This document shows, one piece after another, positions 43,258-55,000 of a DNA stretch of 64,000 bases. Source of the stretch: Branchiostoma lanceolatum (lineage: Eukaryota > Chordata > Leptocardii > Amphioxiformes > Branchiostomatidae); the NCBI RefSeq assembly GCF_035083965.1, contig NC_089724.1, positions 3,396,001 to 3,460,000 of the forward strand, in the 5' to 3' direction. The notes under the pieces are model-generated. The model saw nothing but the letters and a program-made list of their open reading frames with translations, was not told the DNA's origin and did no database searches. The position numbers and the translations under genes were made by a program. Position 1 is the first letter of the stretch; the number at the start of each line of letters is the position of its first letter.

Positions 43258-43400
43258 TGGGAAAAGGGGCCCTACCGGGTAGTTCACGGGCTGTTGTTTG
43301 GCACTTTCGGGCGTGACCCCTACGTGGCCCCGTCGGACACCCTGCGGTTGCCAGGCTATTTTTTGGTCCCGACCGGGATCCCGAACCAGATCTTGTCCCC
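43258..43400. repeat. Second copy of the 22885-23245 repeat, without (TG)n
   Basis: AGGGGCCCTACCGGGTAGTTCACGGGCT, GCACTTTCGGGCG and GGACACCCTGCGGTTGCCAGGCTATTTTT match 22885-23060 in order. Confidence 0.7.
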
Positions 43401-43434
43401 CAAGGCACAAGTTTTCCTCTCAACTGCAGATATT

Positions 43435-45290
43435 GATTAATGGTGATTGTATTTGATTGTTTCCTTCTGTTGCTGTTTTAACACCTTAGTTCTCGATCGA
43501 TGGTATTTCCCCTGGACTAGCTCTGTAATGTCGGCCTTCACAAAACGTCTAGACCTGATTCTAAGGTTGTGTCGGTCCGGGGCCTTGATAGACGCCTTGG
43601 AGGACTGAAGTCGTCATGACTTTTTTTATTGAGTCTTTCAGTCTACATATATGGATATGCACCGAAACCTACATGTATCGTCTAACGTTAGCTGTTTTGT
43701 CCTCATCAACTGCAGGTATCGATTATCGGTGATTGCAATTAATTGTTTCCTTCCGATGCTGTTTTAACACATTAGTTCTCGATCGATAATATTTCCCCGG
43801 GGCTAGCTCTGTAATGTTGCCCTTCACAAAACGTCTAGACTTAATTCTTAGGTTGTGTCGATCCGAGGACGTGACTTAATTCTTAGGTTGTGTCGGTCCG
43901 AGGACGTGACACTTCTTAGATATCTCGACTTTGTTTCTTGAGACTGCTTCTTGTTTCCCAGTGCCGAAACCTACGTGTATCGTCTGACTAGATTTTTAGC
44001 TATGAGTTGTGTCGGTCTGAGGACCTGAGACGCATTGGAGGGCTGAAGTCGTCTTGACTTTATTTCTTGACTCTGTCTCCCGGTCTACGTGTATCAAAAC
44101 CCTTTATCTAGCATTGGCTATGTTGTCCTGAACTGCATGCAAGACGATTATCTGTAATGGTAGTTGATTGTTTACGTCCGTTGCTGTTTTAACACGTTAC
44201 TCTCAGATCGATATTATTTTCCCCGGAGCTAGCTTTAATATTGCCCGTCACAAAACGTCTAGACCTGATTCTTAGTTGGTGTCGGTCCGAGGACTCGAGA
44301 ATTCTTAGATATCTCGACTCTGTTTCTTGAGACTGCCTCTTGTTTCCCAGTGCCGAGGACTACGTGTATCGTCTAACTGGATTCTTAGCTATAGGTTGTG
44401 TCGATCTAAGGACCTGAGACGCAGTGGAGGGCTAAAGTCGTCTTGACTTTATTTCTTGACTCTGTCTAAAAATCCAAAACCCTTTGTCTAGTGTTGGCTA
44501 TGTTGTCCGGAACTGCAAGACGATTGTCTGTAATGGTAGTTGACTGTTTCCTTCCGTTAACGTTGCTGTTTTAGGACGTCACTCTCAGATCGATACTATC
44601 TCCATTGGGCTAGCTCTGCGATGTTGCCTTCACAGAACCTCCAGGCTTGATTCTAAGGTTGTGTCGGTCCGAGGACTTGAGCCTCCTTAGATGCCTCGAC
44701 TCTGTTTCTTGAGACTGCCTCTTGTTTCCCAGAGCCGAAACCTACGTGTATCGTCTAGCTAGATTTTAAGCTATAGGTTGTGTCGGTCTGAGGACCTAAG
44801 ACGCATTGGAGGGCTGAAGTGGTCTTGACTCCGTCTCCCGGTCTTCATGTACCAAAACCCTTTGTCTAATTTTGGCTTTGTTTGTATCTGTATCTGTATA
44901 GCCGGTATAACCGCCCTTCGGTTGTCCTGAACTTCAATACGATTATCTGTAATGGTAGTTGATTGTTTCCTTCCGTTAACGTTGCTGTTTTAACACGTTA
45001 CTCTCAGATCGATGATATTTCCCCGGAGCAAGCCTTGATATCGCCCTTCACAAAACGTCTAGACCTGATTCTTACTTGGTGTCGGTCCGAGGACTCGAGA
45101 ATTCTTAGATGCCTCGACTCTGTTTCTTGAGACTGCCTCTTGTTTCCCAGTGCCGAAACCTACGTGTATCGTCTAACGTTAGCTGCTTTGTCCTCACCAA
45201 CGGCGAATATCGATTATCTGTGATTGTAATTCATTGTTTGCTTCCGTTTCTAGTTTGACACGTTAGTCCCTGATCGATATCTCCATGGTA
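43435..45290. repeat. Complex tandem repeat, five to six units of 285-425 bp
   Basis: Units are marked by GTTGCTGTTTTAACACGTTA at about 43471, 43758, 44181, 44563 and 44983, with a diverged sixth near 45250. Each contains TCTCAGATCGAT, CACAAAACGTCTAGAC, GGTTGTGTCGGTCCGAGGAC, TTTCTTGAGACTGCCTCTTG and CCGAAACCTACGTGTATCGTCTA in order, with unit-specific deletions. No coding frame is kept. Confidence 0.85.
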
Positions 45291-45330
45291 ACGGCGGCTT
45301 GAACCGGGCGACGTGAAACAGGGTTGTGCT

Positions 45331-45720
45331 AATGGAATTATGTGGCCTGCATAAAGCCAATCTGGACTGTCCCAGATGGTAATGTACATACACGGGACTC
45401 AGGGCGATCAGCCTGCCTGGTGGTTGTATTTATCTATAATCAGCGGGTTAATTCAACTGCCAACAGCACTTCTTTAACCCTTGACCAACATGTTACCTCA
45501 GTTGAAATGTATTATCAGCCTTGTCGAGTTGTTGTCTTGTAGTTACAGTAGAATTCATAGCGGTTTCTGTTGGATGTTTTGTCAACGTTGCATTTCGACG
45601 ATTATACATGACCTTATACGATACGTTATGTCGAGGTGCTGGGTGAAACTGGGGTAGGGTAATGGATTTATGCGACATGCATAAAGCCAATCTGGACTGT
45701 TAGTCGGACTGTAGCGACAA
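45331..45720. repeat. Direct repeat pair
   Basis: GCATAAAGCCAATCTGGACTGT with TAATGGA-TTATG upstream occurs near 45331-45372 and 45659-45700. Confidence 0.6.
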
Positions 45721-47685
45721 TTGTATCCGCATCTGATATTTCTTTCCTCCACGGACTGTTGCACATTAGGGATTTGCACTTAGCTGATTGGATATTATAG
45801 TAAATCAAAAGAATCGGTAACCCCATGTTTTATGCCTGTAATTGGATGATTTCGTACGTAGTGTTTTGTATAAATCAACAGCAAACCTGCATTAAAATTT
45901 GATGTAAGGGCTGGGTGAATATACGCAATATTTGCTACTATAGGCCAATGACAATTGATTTAATGAGCTGAAAAAACTCAAACCATACTACCTTCAAGAT
46001 TGGAGTGCCAATGTTTGATTCTTCAGAACCTTAGAATACTGCTACGGTGCCTAAAATCATCATATTAAATTGGGATGTCAATAACTACCAACATGCAAAA
46101 AATCAAATAAATCCATATTGAGTTATAGGCGCAAACATACAAACCGCGTACCGACAAAACAGTACCCCTGTCGGAGGTCACTGACCTCCTTCGCGGAGGT
46201 AATAAACAGCAAACATGTACTATAGTCTGATGTAAGGGCTGGGCAAACAAACGAAAATACACATTTCAAATTCTTTATTAAAAATACCAAACTTACAGTC
46301 ACACAAATGGTATAGTCTAAATGGCGTTGATATGTACAATTGATATTACCGAGACTTAACACAATAATAACACAATAATATATGGTATCATACACATGTA
46401 CATTATATACATCCCTAACAAGACAGGTGCCCATCATTGCGTACAGATTGAAGTTTTGCTGACATTTAACTTTATCTTGATATTGTGCACCCAAAATTGT
46501 TTCTGTGCACCTAATTTTTTGGTTGGGTGCACCAGTGCACCTATTTTCAAAAATGAATTTCGAGTCCTGTAATCGTAGGCTACACATTGGATTCATGACG
46601 AGAGTTGACGTCAAAGTTGTCAGTGTGTTTTTGAATCACTTCACACACACATACATACATGTAGATTGCATTTCGAATAGAAATGTTAAAGTGTTATTTT
46701 ACTGCAGTCGCGTTCTTTCAAAATCACTTCACACGTACGCACATGCAGATTGCATTTCCAATAGAAATGCGAAAGAGTTCCTTTAATGTAGTCGTGCTCT
46801 TTGAAAACTATTGTACTTTATCTTCGCGTAGATTGAATACAGATTGAGCCCTGGTGTTAATAGAAAATCGAGTTACCATTCATGTATTCATTTATGAATA
46901 GATGTACGTATATTGAATTCATTTTGAGGGTCAAAGGAGATACGAGTTATCATTCATATATTCGTCATCTTTACTCTGCTCTGTATTTCTAATATAGCCG
47001 TGCTCTTCAATTAAGAATCGTATTATTACTTCATCATTACTTCATGTATACTGTAATTCACTTTATCTTCACGTCAGCAAAATTTCACGGTGTAAGGAAA
47101 ATTGACATTTTCACGTAAGGAAAATTGACATTTTCACTGGACTTTACGGAACGGATTTGTGAAGGAACTATAAATGATAACAACGGTTTTTTCACGGTGA
47201 TGATAAGTTCACGGTACAGAGGTGACATTGAAAACAGTGAACATAATAAAGTTACAGTGAAAGAAACAAGAATTACAGTACGTAGATTGAATGTGGATTG
47301 AGCCTTCATGTCAATATATATACGAGTTATCATTCATATATTCATCATCATTACTCTCTTCTATACAGAGGATGACCCGAGGCGGGTGGCTGAGGCGCAT
47401 CGGATGATTAAAGATCTACGTTTGATCAGCAACTCCTCCTCACCGAAGCCCGTCTGAACTGGGTCAAAACGGGGCGGTCACATCAAAGCAGTTTCCTAGA
47501 CCGTCTATTTATGGATTACGTCGCGCTGACGTCATCGACTGGAATTATCCGTCCATTTCTGTCCGCCTAACCTACGCGGGGATCGCGTTCGTCCTACGTG
47601 CTACGCCTTTATTAACCTTCTCCCTGCTGCCTAACTCTGTAACCTATAGGGAATCGGGTGCCAAACGGCTGCTTCAGTGTGCTAA
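45721..47685. other. Non-coding stretch upstream of the NRIP-like gene
   Basis: No gene assigned. ATACGAGTTATCATTCATATATTC recurs at 46938 and 47320, and a GGAAAATTGACATTTTCACGTAA unit is doubled at 47095-47135. An exon-like segment 47368-47411 follows a TATACAG acceptor but no phase-matching partner was found. Confidence 0.4.
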
Positions 47686-47689
47686 AGGT

Positions 47690-48100
47690 TAGTGCTTATC
47701 CACCATTGCGAGCAACTGCCGAGGATTACGCCCACTAATCGCTACCACGGGGCCGTTTTGCGACAGAGGAGGACGTCAGGTGAAACAAGAACGTCAGGTG
47801 TTTTAAGCCGAGGATACAAAAAACGAGAACGCCGCTTCCGAATATGGTTATCCAACCATTGCGAGTGACTACTGAGGATTAAAACGAGAAAGGTGAAAGG
47901 CGAAGAAAGCATCAGGTGTTTTATGCCGACGAAGCAAAAAGAAGAACGCGGTTTCCGAAAGACTACCCATCATTGCGAGCAACGAACTAACAAGGGATAA
48001 CGCCCTCTAATCGGTACCACGGGACCGTTTTGCGAGACGTCAGGTGAACACAGCGTCACAGGTGTTTTACGCCGACGCTTTATAAAAAGAACGCGCGCCC
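47690..48100 (+). promoter_or_regulatory. Putative NRIP-like gene promoter: tandem E-box/GGATTA units and TATA box
   Basis: About three degenerate units (CATTGCGAGCAACT, GAGGATTA, CGTTTTGCGA, CGTCAGGTG, AGGTGTTTTAYGCCGA). CAGGTG E-boxes lie at 47777, 47795, 47913, 48041 and 48059; GGATTA (Otx/Gsc-type) words lie at about 47723 and 47876. TATAAAAA at 48081-48088 is well placed for a start near 48110, 0.97 kb before the ATG. Transcription start is inference. Confidence 0.45.
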
Positions 48101-48109
48101 ACGCACGCC

Positions 48110-49084
48110 GTAGGAGTTTGACCTGCCTGACGTCATCAGCCGCCGCCCACCGTAAAGGGAAAATAAAAACGTCTCCCGATCGAGGTGAGGTCTTGACGTC
48201 TTGACGGCGACATTTCAAGGAGATTGGCCGAGTCTTGAAGGAGGGGAATTCACCGCCTTCTTATCCCACCTTAAGGACCCTTTGCCGACCGCTGCTTGAA
48301 GTAACAAGTCGTCTACCGACAGCATCACGTTTTAAGTACCAAATATATCCCCCGCGGCTGATTTGCTCGAGTCGCGGCTGTCAGTCACCATTGAAGCTTA
48401 GACGCAAGGCTTTCCCCGCAAAGGTCGCTTTTTTCTAACGGTAGACGTTACCTGGCTACCGTTAGCTGGAGCTTAATGGGGAGAAAAGGCGAGTAACAGG
48501 CCGCGACCGTCGTCAAGTGTGGACTTAACGTATCAGCTGCTCTTACCGCAAACACTGCGGCGTTCGCGCGCCCGTGCGCAAGGCTACCACAAACAAGCAA
48601 GAGTGCGGGCAAACCTCGCTACTGCCGTCTACAGCCATACAGAAATACGGGAGGGAACCAGCGAACATAGTCTACAGTCATACAGCACGCCAGAAGAAAG
48701 GACATCGCACTCTTGCTGGAATGAGAGAAGAACTCACAGAGAATATCAACACGCAGATGTACAGACTGAATCTGAGAACACACACAGGCTAGGCTCGACC
48801 GGCTGTTCTAGAAACACACCCAACAACACGCAAGCTTCGAGTCACCAAGAGTTAAATACCAAGAGAGATCATCGACAAGAACTTGAACCACGAAAACCAG
48901 CAGCTACTGTGTGCTCGCGTCTTGCGAGATAATAGACGATAAACAAGGACTAAACCAGCAACAACAACAACAACATATAGAATTCGAAATACAGGAGAGA
49001 ACTGACACAAGACGGTCTATCAGAACAGCTCGCTACTACAGTCTACTGACATATAGAAACTGACAAGAGGGAACTGAACACAGG
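48110..49084 (+). other. Probable 5' UTR of the NRIP-like gene
   Basis: Lies between the TATA box and the ATG and is purine-rich towards the end. The frame before the ATG has a stop (TGA 49061-49063). A 137-codon open frame at 48519-48932 has Arg/Gln/Thr-rich content and no domain, so I do not call it. A (CAA)n run lies at about 48957-48975. Confidence 0.35.
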
Positions 49085-52000
49085 ATGAGTTATAAGTACG
49101 ACCGAGACGACATCAGGGAAGCAGCGCTGAAGAGACAGCAGAAGAGGCTGGGGCATCACGCAGGGTTCGTCCACAGGGACTCCTCCGATCTGCTGCCCAT
49201 AGATGATCTCAAGAAAATGGGGACGGTCTCCAAGGAGACGGTACGTGTTTATTCACAGTGTATTACTGTGTATGGCTGTGTATTGCTGTGTATTACTGTG
49301 TATTAAGGGGAAGGGGGGGCTGTGCCGGTGTACCTACATATTAAAACTTCAAAACAATTATCTTAATTGCCACAACAAAAGAACAGTGACTTTCGCAAAT
49401 TCTACTGAATCTGCACATGTCATACAAACAAACAAATGGATATTAATTGGTTAATCTATGCGTAAAACTAGAAGTATTGGATGGCACCCGATATCAGCAC
49501 AGCTGCCTGAGTGACCTGTGTATTGCTGTGTTGCAACCTCAATGAAATAGAAATAAAAATGAAATTTTATGACATATGTTGAGTTTAAAATATCGTTTAC
49601 ACTATTAGTTCTAAGATTTAGATATTCATTGATGTATTTAACAATTTAACAACGCAGTGTCAGTGAGGGATATCTCCTCCTAGAATGAAATTGAATTTGT
49701 GTGCACATGTAGAATGGAATATATCAGATTCTTCTAAACAAGCAGAGAGATACTAGGTGAACATGTACAGCTTTGTGCGTTTATCATCACATCGTTAACA
49801 ATCCTTGATAAAGTGACGGAACCTCTTAAATCCCCTCTTCCGACAAAACCTCTTCACTTGTAATGGCGCAGTAACAGTCATGGTCATCGTAGGTTGTCGT
49901 GCGATTTTTTTTTTCTTTTATCACAAAATATCAAACTTACAAAATGGACAAGACAAAGTAGCGTTGGGCTCAAGTTATATGCAACTTATATCCTCGCTGC
50001 CTCTTGCACAGCGTGAAAACTAAACTACCCAACAAGACAATGAAATATTTGGATGATAAGTAATGCAAAAATTAAAGTTCAAGCGAAAATCTATGCGTCG
50101 TACGATTTTGATGTAGGATTTTCAAGAAGGCTGTGACAGAACCAACCGCCGACAAGAATCTAAGACATCCTTCTCAGAAACAAGACGGCTGAATTTTGAA
50201 GGACACATGCACACTTACCCCCAAGAATGCCCCCTGTTTGCGATCGTACGACGACGATCATGACCGTTTGAAAATTGTTGGCTCATGGCATAGAAAATGA
50301 TTGCAATCTTCCTTTCTATACTTAGTAAACGTTTGTCACGAGGGCCTGTCCTTTTGTCGAACCCTTCGAAACTAAAATTGAGTCGGAATGATTAATCTCT
50401 AGGACACGAACTTGTGCAAACAAACGTATGAAATAGAGACGTGAGTCGGTTCCGCTTCTCAACATGAACCAAAGATAGATGTGGGTCAAGAACACACTCT
50501 GATAAAGTCGCCTACACAGAGGTCGCTAACATGGTAGCGTCTTGGCATATGACGCTTTACTTCATCAACCTAAAAACGTCTTGAGGCAACTTAGAGGGAG
50601 GACGTCTTCGATTTAAATTTAGCATTTCTTTGACAGAAAATCTGAGATTCAGCATATCTTTTCAAAACCTTTGCGAAGGAAACAATCTGGCTGTCATTCT
50701 TTTCAAATTGTTCTTGCCCGAGGACAGACAATGTAAGATTACAATATTGACAAGTAGAACAAGGGACAATTTTTCAGGTTCGATTTCTTTTTTGGTTTTC
50801 CTTCCTTTGGGGTTTGATTTCTTTCCTTTTTTCCTTACTTTTTGGGGTTGATTAGTCTGAGGGGTGTGCGTTTTAGGTTTTCTTCATTTAAGCTGTGCCA
50901 TGAGCAACATTTTACCTACAAACCATTTCCTTTCCGGCGCCTACATGTGGAGCGACCTTCACACAAAGGTCAAGTTCCCCCAAGGCTTTCCTGGAATCAC
51001 GACGGGATTCTGTGAAAAATACCAAAATAGCATTTTGTCGATGTGCGCCGAAGCCTCTTTCAAAAGGTCGTCTGTGTGTTCGATTCAATTTGCAGTTGAG
51101 AGTGGCTTTTCACTGCAGATGGCGATCGCTAAAGCCCCCCTCTCACTGGACCCGCGGCTCGCTAGCGGCGTCGCTGCGGCCAATCGACCGACAAAGCACT
51201 CAACGAATTTCATCGACAAAAAAAACAATCTTTTTAAGCTTTTAGCTTTGTGTGTTCTGTTTTCTTTTTAGTCAAACTTGTATGTTTTGCATGATGTTCC
51301 AATTACAAAGTCAATTGCAAGGGTAACACAAGTCCAGGTTAGGACGCATATCTTCTGTCCCCAAACCCGTACCCCAAGAAACAAGATGTTCCCGAAATGC
51401 ATTCGCGAGAGCCCGATTTGTCAACTACTGCTTTCATCGTTACGGTGGGATGTAGCGACACTTAACGCGTAATCAGGAGACGGTCTGCCACGATTGACCC
51501 TTGACCTCAAAGCTTTCCTCCACGCACCTGTTATTGGTTCTACGCAATCATTTGCCATGGTGACGCCGTTGCCTGGGGCTGCAATAAACCCAGACGATTC
51601 CCCAGACGAAAGTAAAGCAGTTCTAAATCTTCATGTTTCCCCTTTTGACATTAACTCTGACTCAAGGTGAGCCAAGGTTGAACATAAACCTTAATACCTT
51701 AAGGTCTCTCGGCTTAAGACAATACAGCACACTTCCCAAGGGGTCTTCTAGAGACCTTATCAGTCCAGTTCAAGTTAAGGATAAACGTCAGATTTCCTAC
51801 AAAGATTATAGATTATAGATATTATCATTTCTCACTAGTACTTCACCGTTGAAGCATCCGATGTTATGTAGCCAATTGCCGGCATTTTGAGTGATGACTG
51901 TTAATGTACAAAAGGAAGACCCCCTCCCCGCCCGCCAACAACAATGATTCATGTCTAAGGTTAGAGTGTTAAACCTTAAGACTTAAATGGATACCAGGGT

Positions 52001-55000
52001 CCCTTGGCTTAAGGTAATACATCGTAGCATGCAGGGGGTCTTCAGGAGACCTTATCAACCCAGTTCAAGCCTGGGATTTATGCGAGACTTCCGTACATAG
52101 ATCATAGATCTAACTTCGTCCTATTCGTCTCATGTCAAAAAGCACCTTACCATGCCCCAAATGTTTTTGTAGTTGTTATACCTTTGATCATTTCTCACTA
52201 GTACTTCATCGTTGAATCATCCGATGTTATGTAGCCGCTTGCCAGCCTTTTAGGTGATGACTTTCAATGCAATTCAATTCAATTTATTAAATCAACCTTG
52301 CAGCGTTACATAAAAGCTGAATTGTGTTGATTTTTACACAAACACTATACACAACATTATCCACAATTAATAAAAAAAAACAATACGCATGTAACATGAC
52401 ATAACATATAACAGCGCATAAATTTCCAATATTCGTACACAGTTAAGAGCAAAAGCCACTCGTCTAGAAACATCATTGGTAATCAAACTAACAGTATGGG
52501 TATTACTGAGTTGCCTTGTTGTACAGGCGGATAGCCTGGTGCAGGAATGAGTTTTTGAGTCTCTGTGTACGGGCTGCTGGTACAGTGATGGCCGTGCCAT
52601 TTCTCAAGGTTCGCCCTGAGGCAAGAGCCCTAGCAGGAGGAACCATGTCGTGCAGTGGGTGATGCACAAAAAGAAGACGAAAATAAAACATTTTGAGACA
52701 ACAATGATTCATGTCTTTAGGTGAGAGTGATAAACCTTAAGACCGATATGAATACCAGGGTCTCTTGGCTTAAGGTAATGCAGTAATACACAGGGAGTCT
52801 TCAGGAGATATTATCAACCCAGTTCAAGCCTGGCAAGGATAAATGTAAGATTTCCTGCATAGATCATAGATCTAAATCTGCCCTATTCATCTCACATCAA
52901 TAAGCTCCTTACCAAGGCCCAATGTACTTATAGGTCTTATACCTTTGATCATTTCTCACTAGTACTTCATCGTTGAAGCATCCGATGTTATGTAGCCGAT
53001 TGCCGGCCTGTTCATGAGGTAGTGACTTTTAGTGTACAAAACGAAGACGAAAATATAGCAGTTTTGACCCCCCTGCCAACAACAATGATTTATGTCTAAA
53101 AGTGAGATCGAGGAGTGATAAGAATACCAGGGTCTCTGGGATTCAGGCAATACAGCGTAGTACACAAGGAGTCTTCAGGAGACCTTATCAGTCCAGTTTA
53201 AGCAGGATAAATGTAGGATTTTCTGCATGGATTTCAGATCTGAGTTTTTCCTATTCGTCTCATGTCAATAAGCAGCTTACCATCGCCCAATGTTCGTTCT
53301 TGAAGTGGATTATATAACTCACATAAGAACTTTCACTTCATCGCTCAGGCATCCGATCTTACTTTGTACCATGTACAATTGTCGAGCAATAAAGTTCTTC
53401 AATATAACTGCTAACTTTTAGTGGCTCACCACTAGTCACCAGCCTTGTGGGGTGCTGCCTTTTGATTTTGGTACACACAATTTCAGGTCATACCCTTCAG
53501 CTTTTATAATTCCCCTGATCTTACCTAAGGCATCTTAGCACGAAACCTACGACCGCCCACCCACACAACGTGTACGGAATCACTGGCCTGTTCCACATGC
53601 CCGTTAAGATAGGGGTGCTTTTGACATATTACATTAACGATAAAAGCAGTTACGGTGTAAAAAGACAACGTGCATCATCACGCAGAACCTAACAAACGAT
53701 ACACACCAATGCGCACAACTCTATTTAGAATACTCTTTCAGGAGGTGACCCTCCTTCCCGGAGTACTAATACAAGTCAAGTCAAGTCAAAGCCTTTATTT
53801 TCTTTCGTATGCTAGCTTCTTCTTCAGCCACTAGTTGTTTTGATAATGATTTTTTCTCTTGAATGTTCTTCCCCACAGCAACCCGCAGCGATCGTCCAAC
53901 AGAAGGCGCTGAAGGAGACGTTTAAGCGGTCTGACAGCGGAGCGTCGCAGCCCGGACAGAGGAACCGGTCCATGTCACAGGTAACGGGGAACCATCACAG
54001 TATCAAGCCATGCAATTTGTCAAGTATCAAAAAGTCTCTGAACGTTTTAATGTACATCTTCAATGTTTCGATTGACGGACAATTAGAAATAATGTGTCTT
54101 AGTTACATGTAACAGATCACGGTACAGATCAATTCAGGGTCCCTACGGGGACCCTGTCACCCTGTCACTATTTCTATGAGAAATAAAAACCATTATCATT
54201 ATTATCATACCGTAACTACCATTTAGTGTAACCTAATGGAGCAAAATCGCAAGGTCTGTACATTGCAAACAGACACTTTAGTATTTGTAATTTAAGACGA
54301 ATCGTTTCCTGTATATTCCTTTCTTCCTTCGAGGGATATCCTAGTATTCTAAGAGTATTTCTGCTCTGTGCATTTTCTCAACTTGCCCGTGGCCACGGCT
54401 ATATTTTTCTCAGGACGCCACGGGTACGGACGCTCTGACTGTCCCCGCCTCCCGACCGCGGACGGGCCGCCGGCACCACTCCTGCAGCGACTACGACAAC
54501 AACGACTGTCCGTCTCGGCTAGGAGGAGACAACACGCTACTCTTTATCAAGTGTAAGGTGAGGGAATGAAAAACGTCACAACTTGCATGCTTTATTCTGG
54601 TTCCAATTAGTTGGTAATTTGGAGACCCTGGTTGGCGTATGGGGAGTCCGGGGAAGGGCATCCTGGTTGGAGCTGCATTCGTCTTTCGGAAGAGACGTAG
54701 AATTGGAATCCAAGATCGAGGAGGTGCCGCGAGCGCGTAAAATTGCACTTCAACTCAGATGGGTACCTACTGGTTGCACTTCTTCAGATGAATATGATAT
54801 GTTATCAGAGAAAATACTGAAACCTGCGATTAGACCAACTGATTGTATCAAGACATCACAGATTTACGTATCATATTGTTCAGGAAGTAGAGATTTTAGA
54901 TTTATTTTGAATTTCTATTTTGTAGTTTGAAGTTTGCACTTGACCGTACGAAAGTCGCTTTCTTTTCTAGCTTCTGTAAACGACCATCCTGCAATATCAA

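Noticed and set aside
46123..46614. 163-codon minus-strand ORF
   Set aside because: No domain, no supporting exons, low-complexity AT-rich base composition; length alone is not convincing.
48519..48932. 137-codon ORF upstream of the NRIP-like ATG
   Set aside because: Arg/Gln/Thr-rich frame with no domain, in the likely 5' UTR; the conserved N-terminal block begins at 49085.
50864..51271. 135-codon ORF inside NRIP intron 1
   Set aside because: No domain; its 3' part looks like an element terminus and T-rich DNA.
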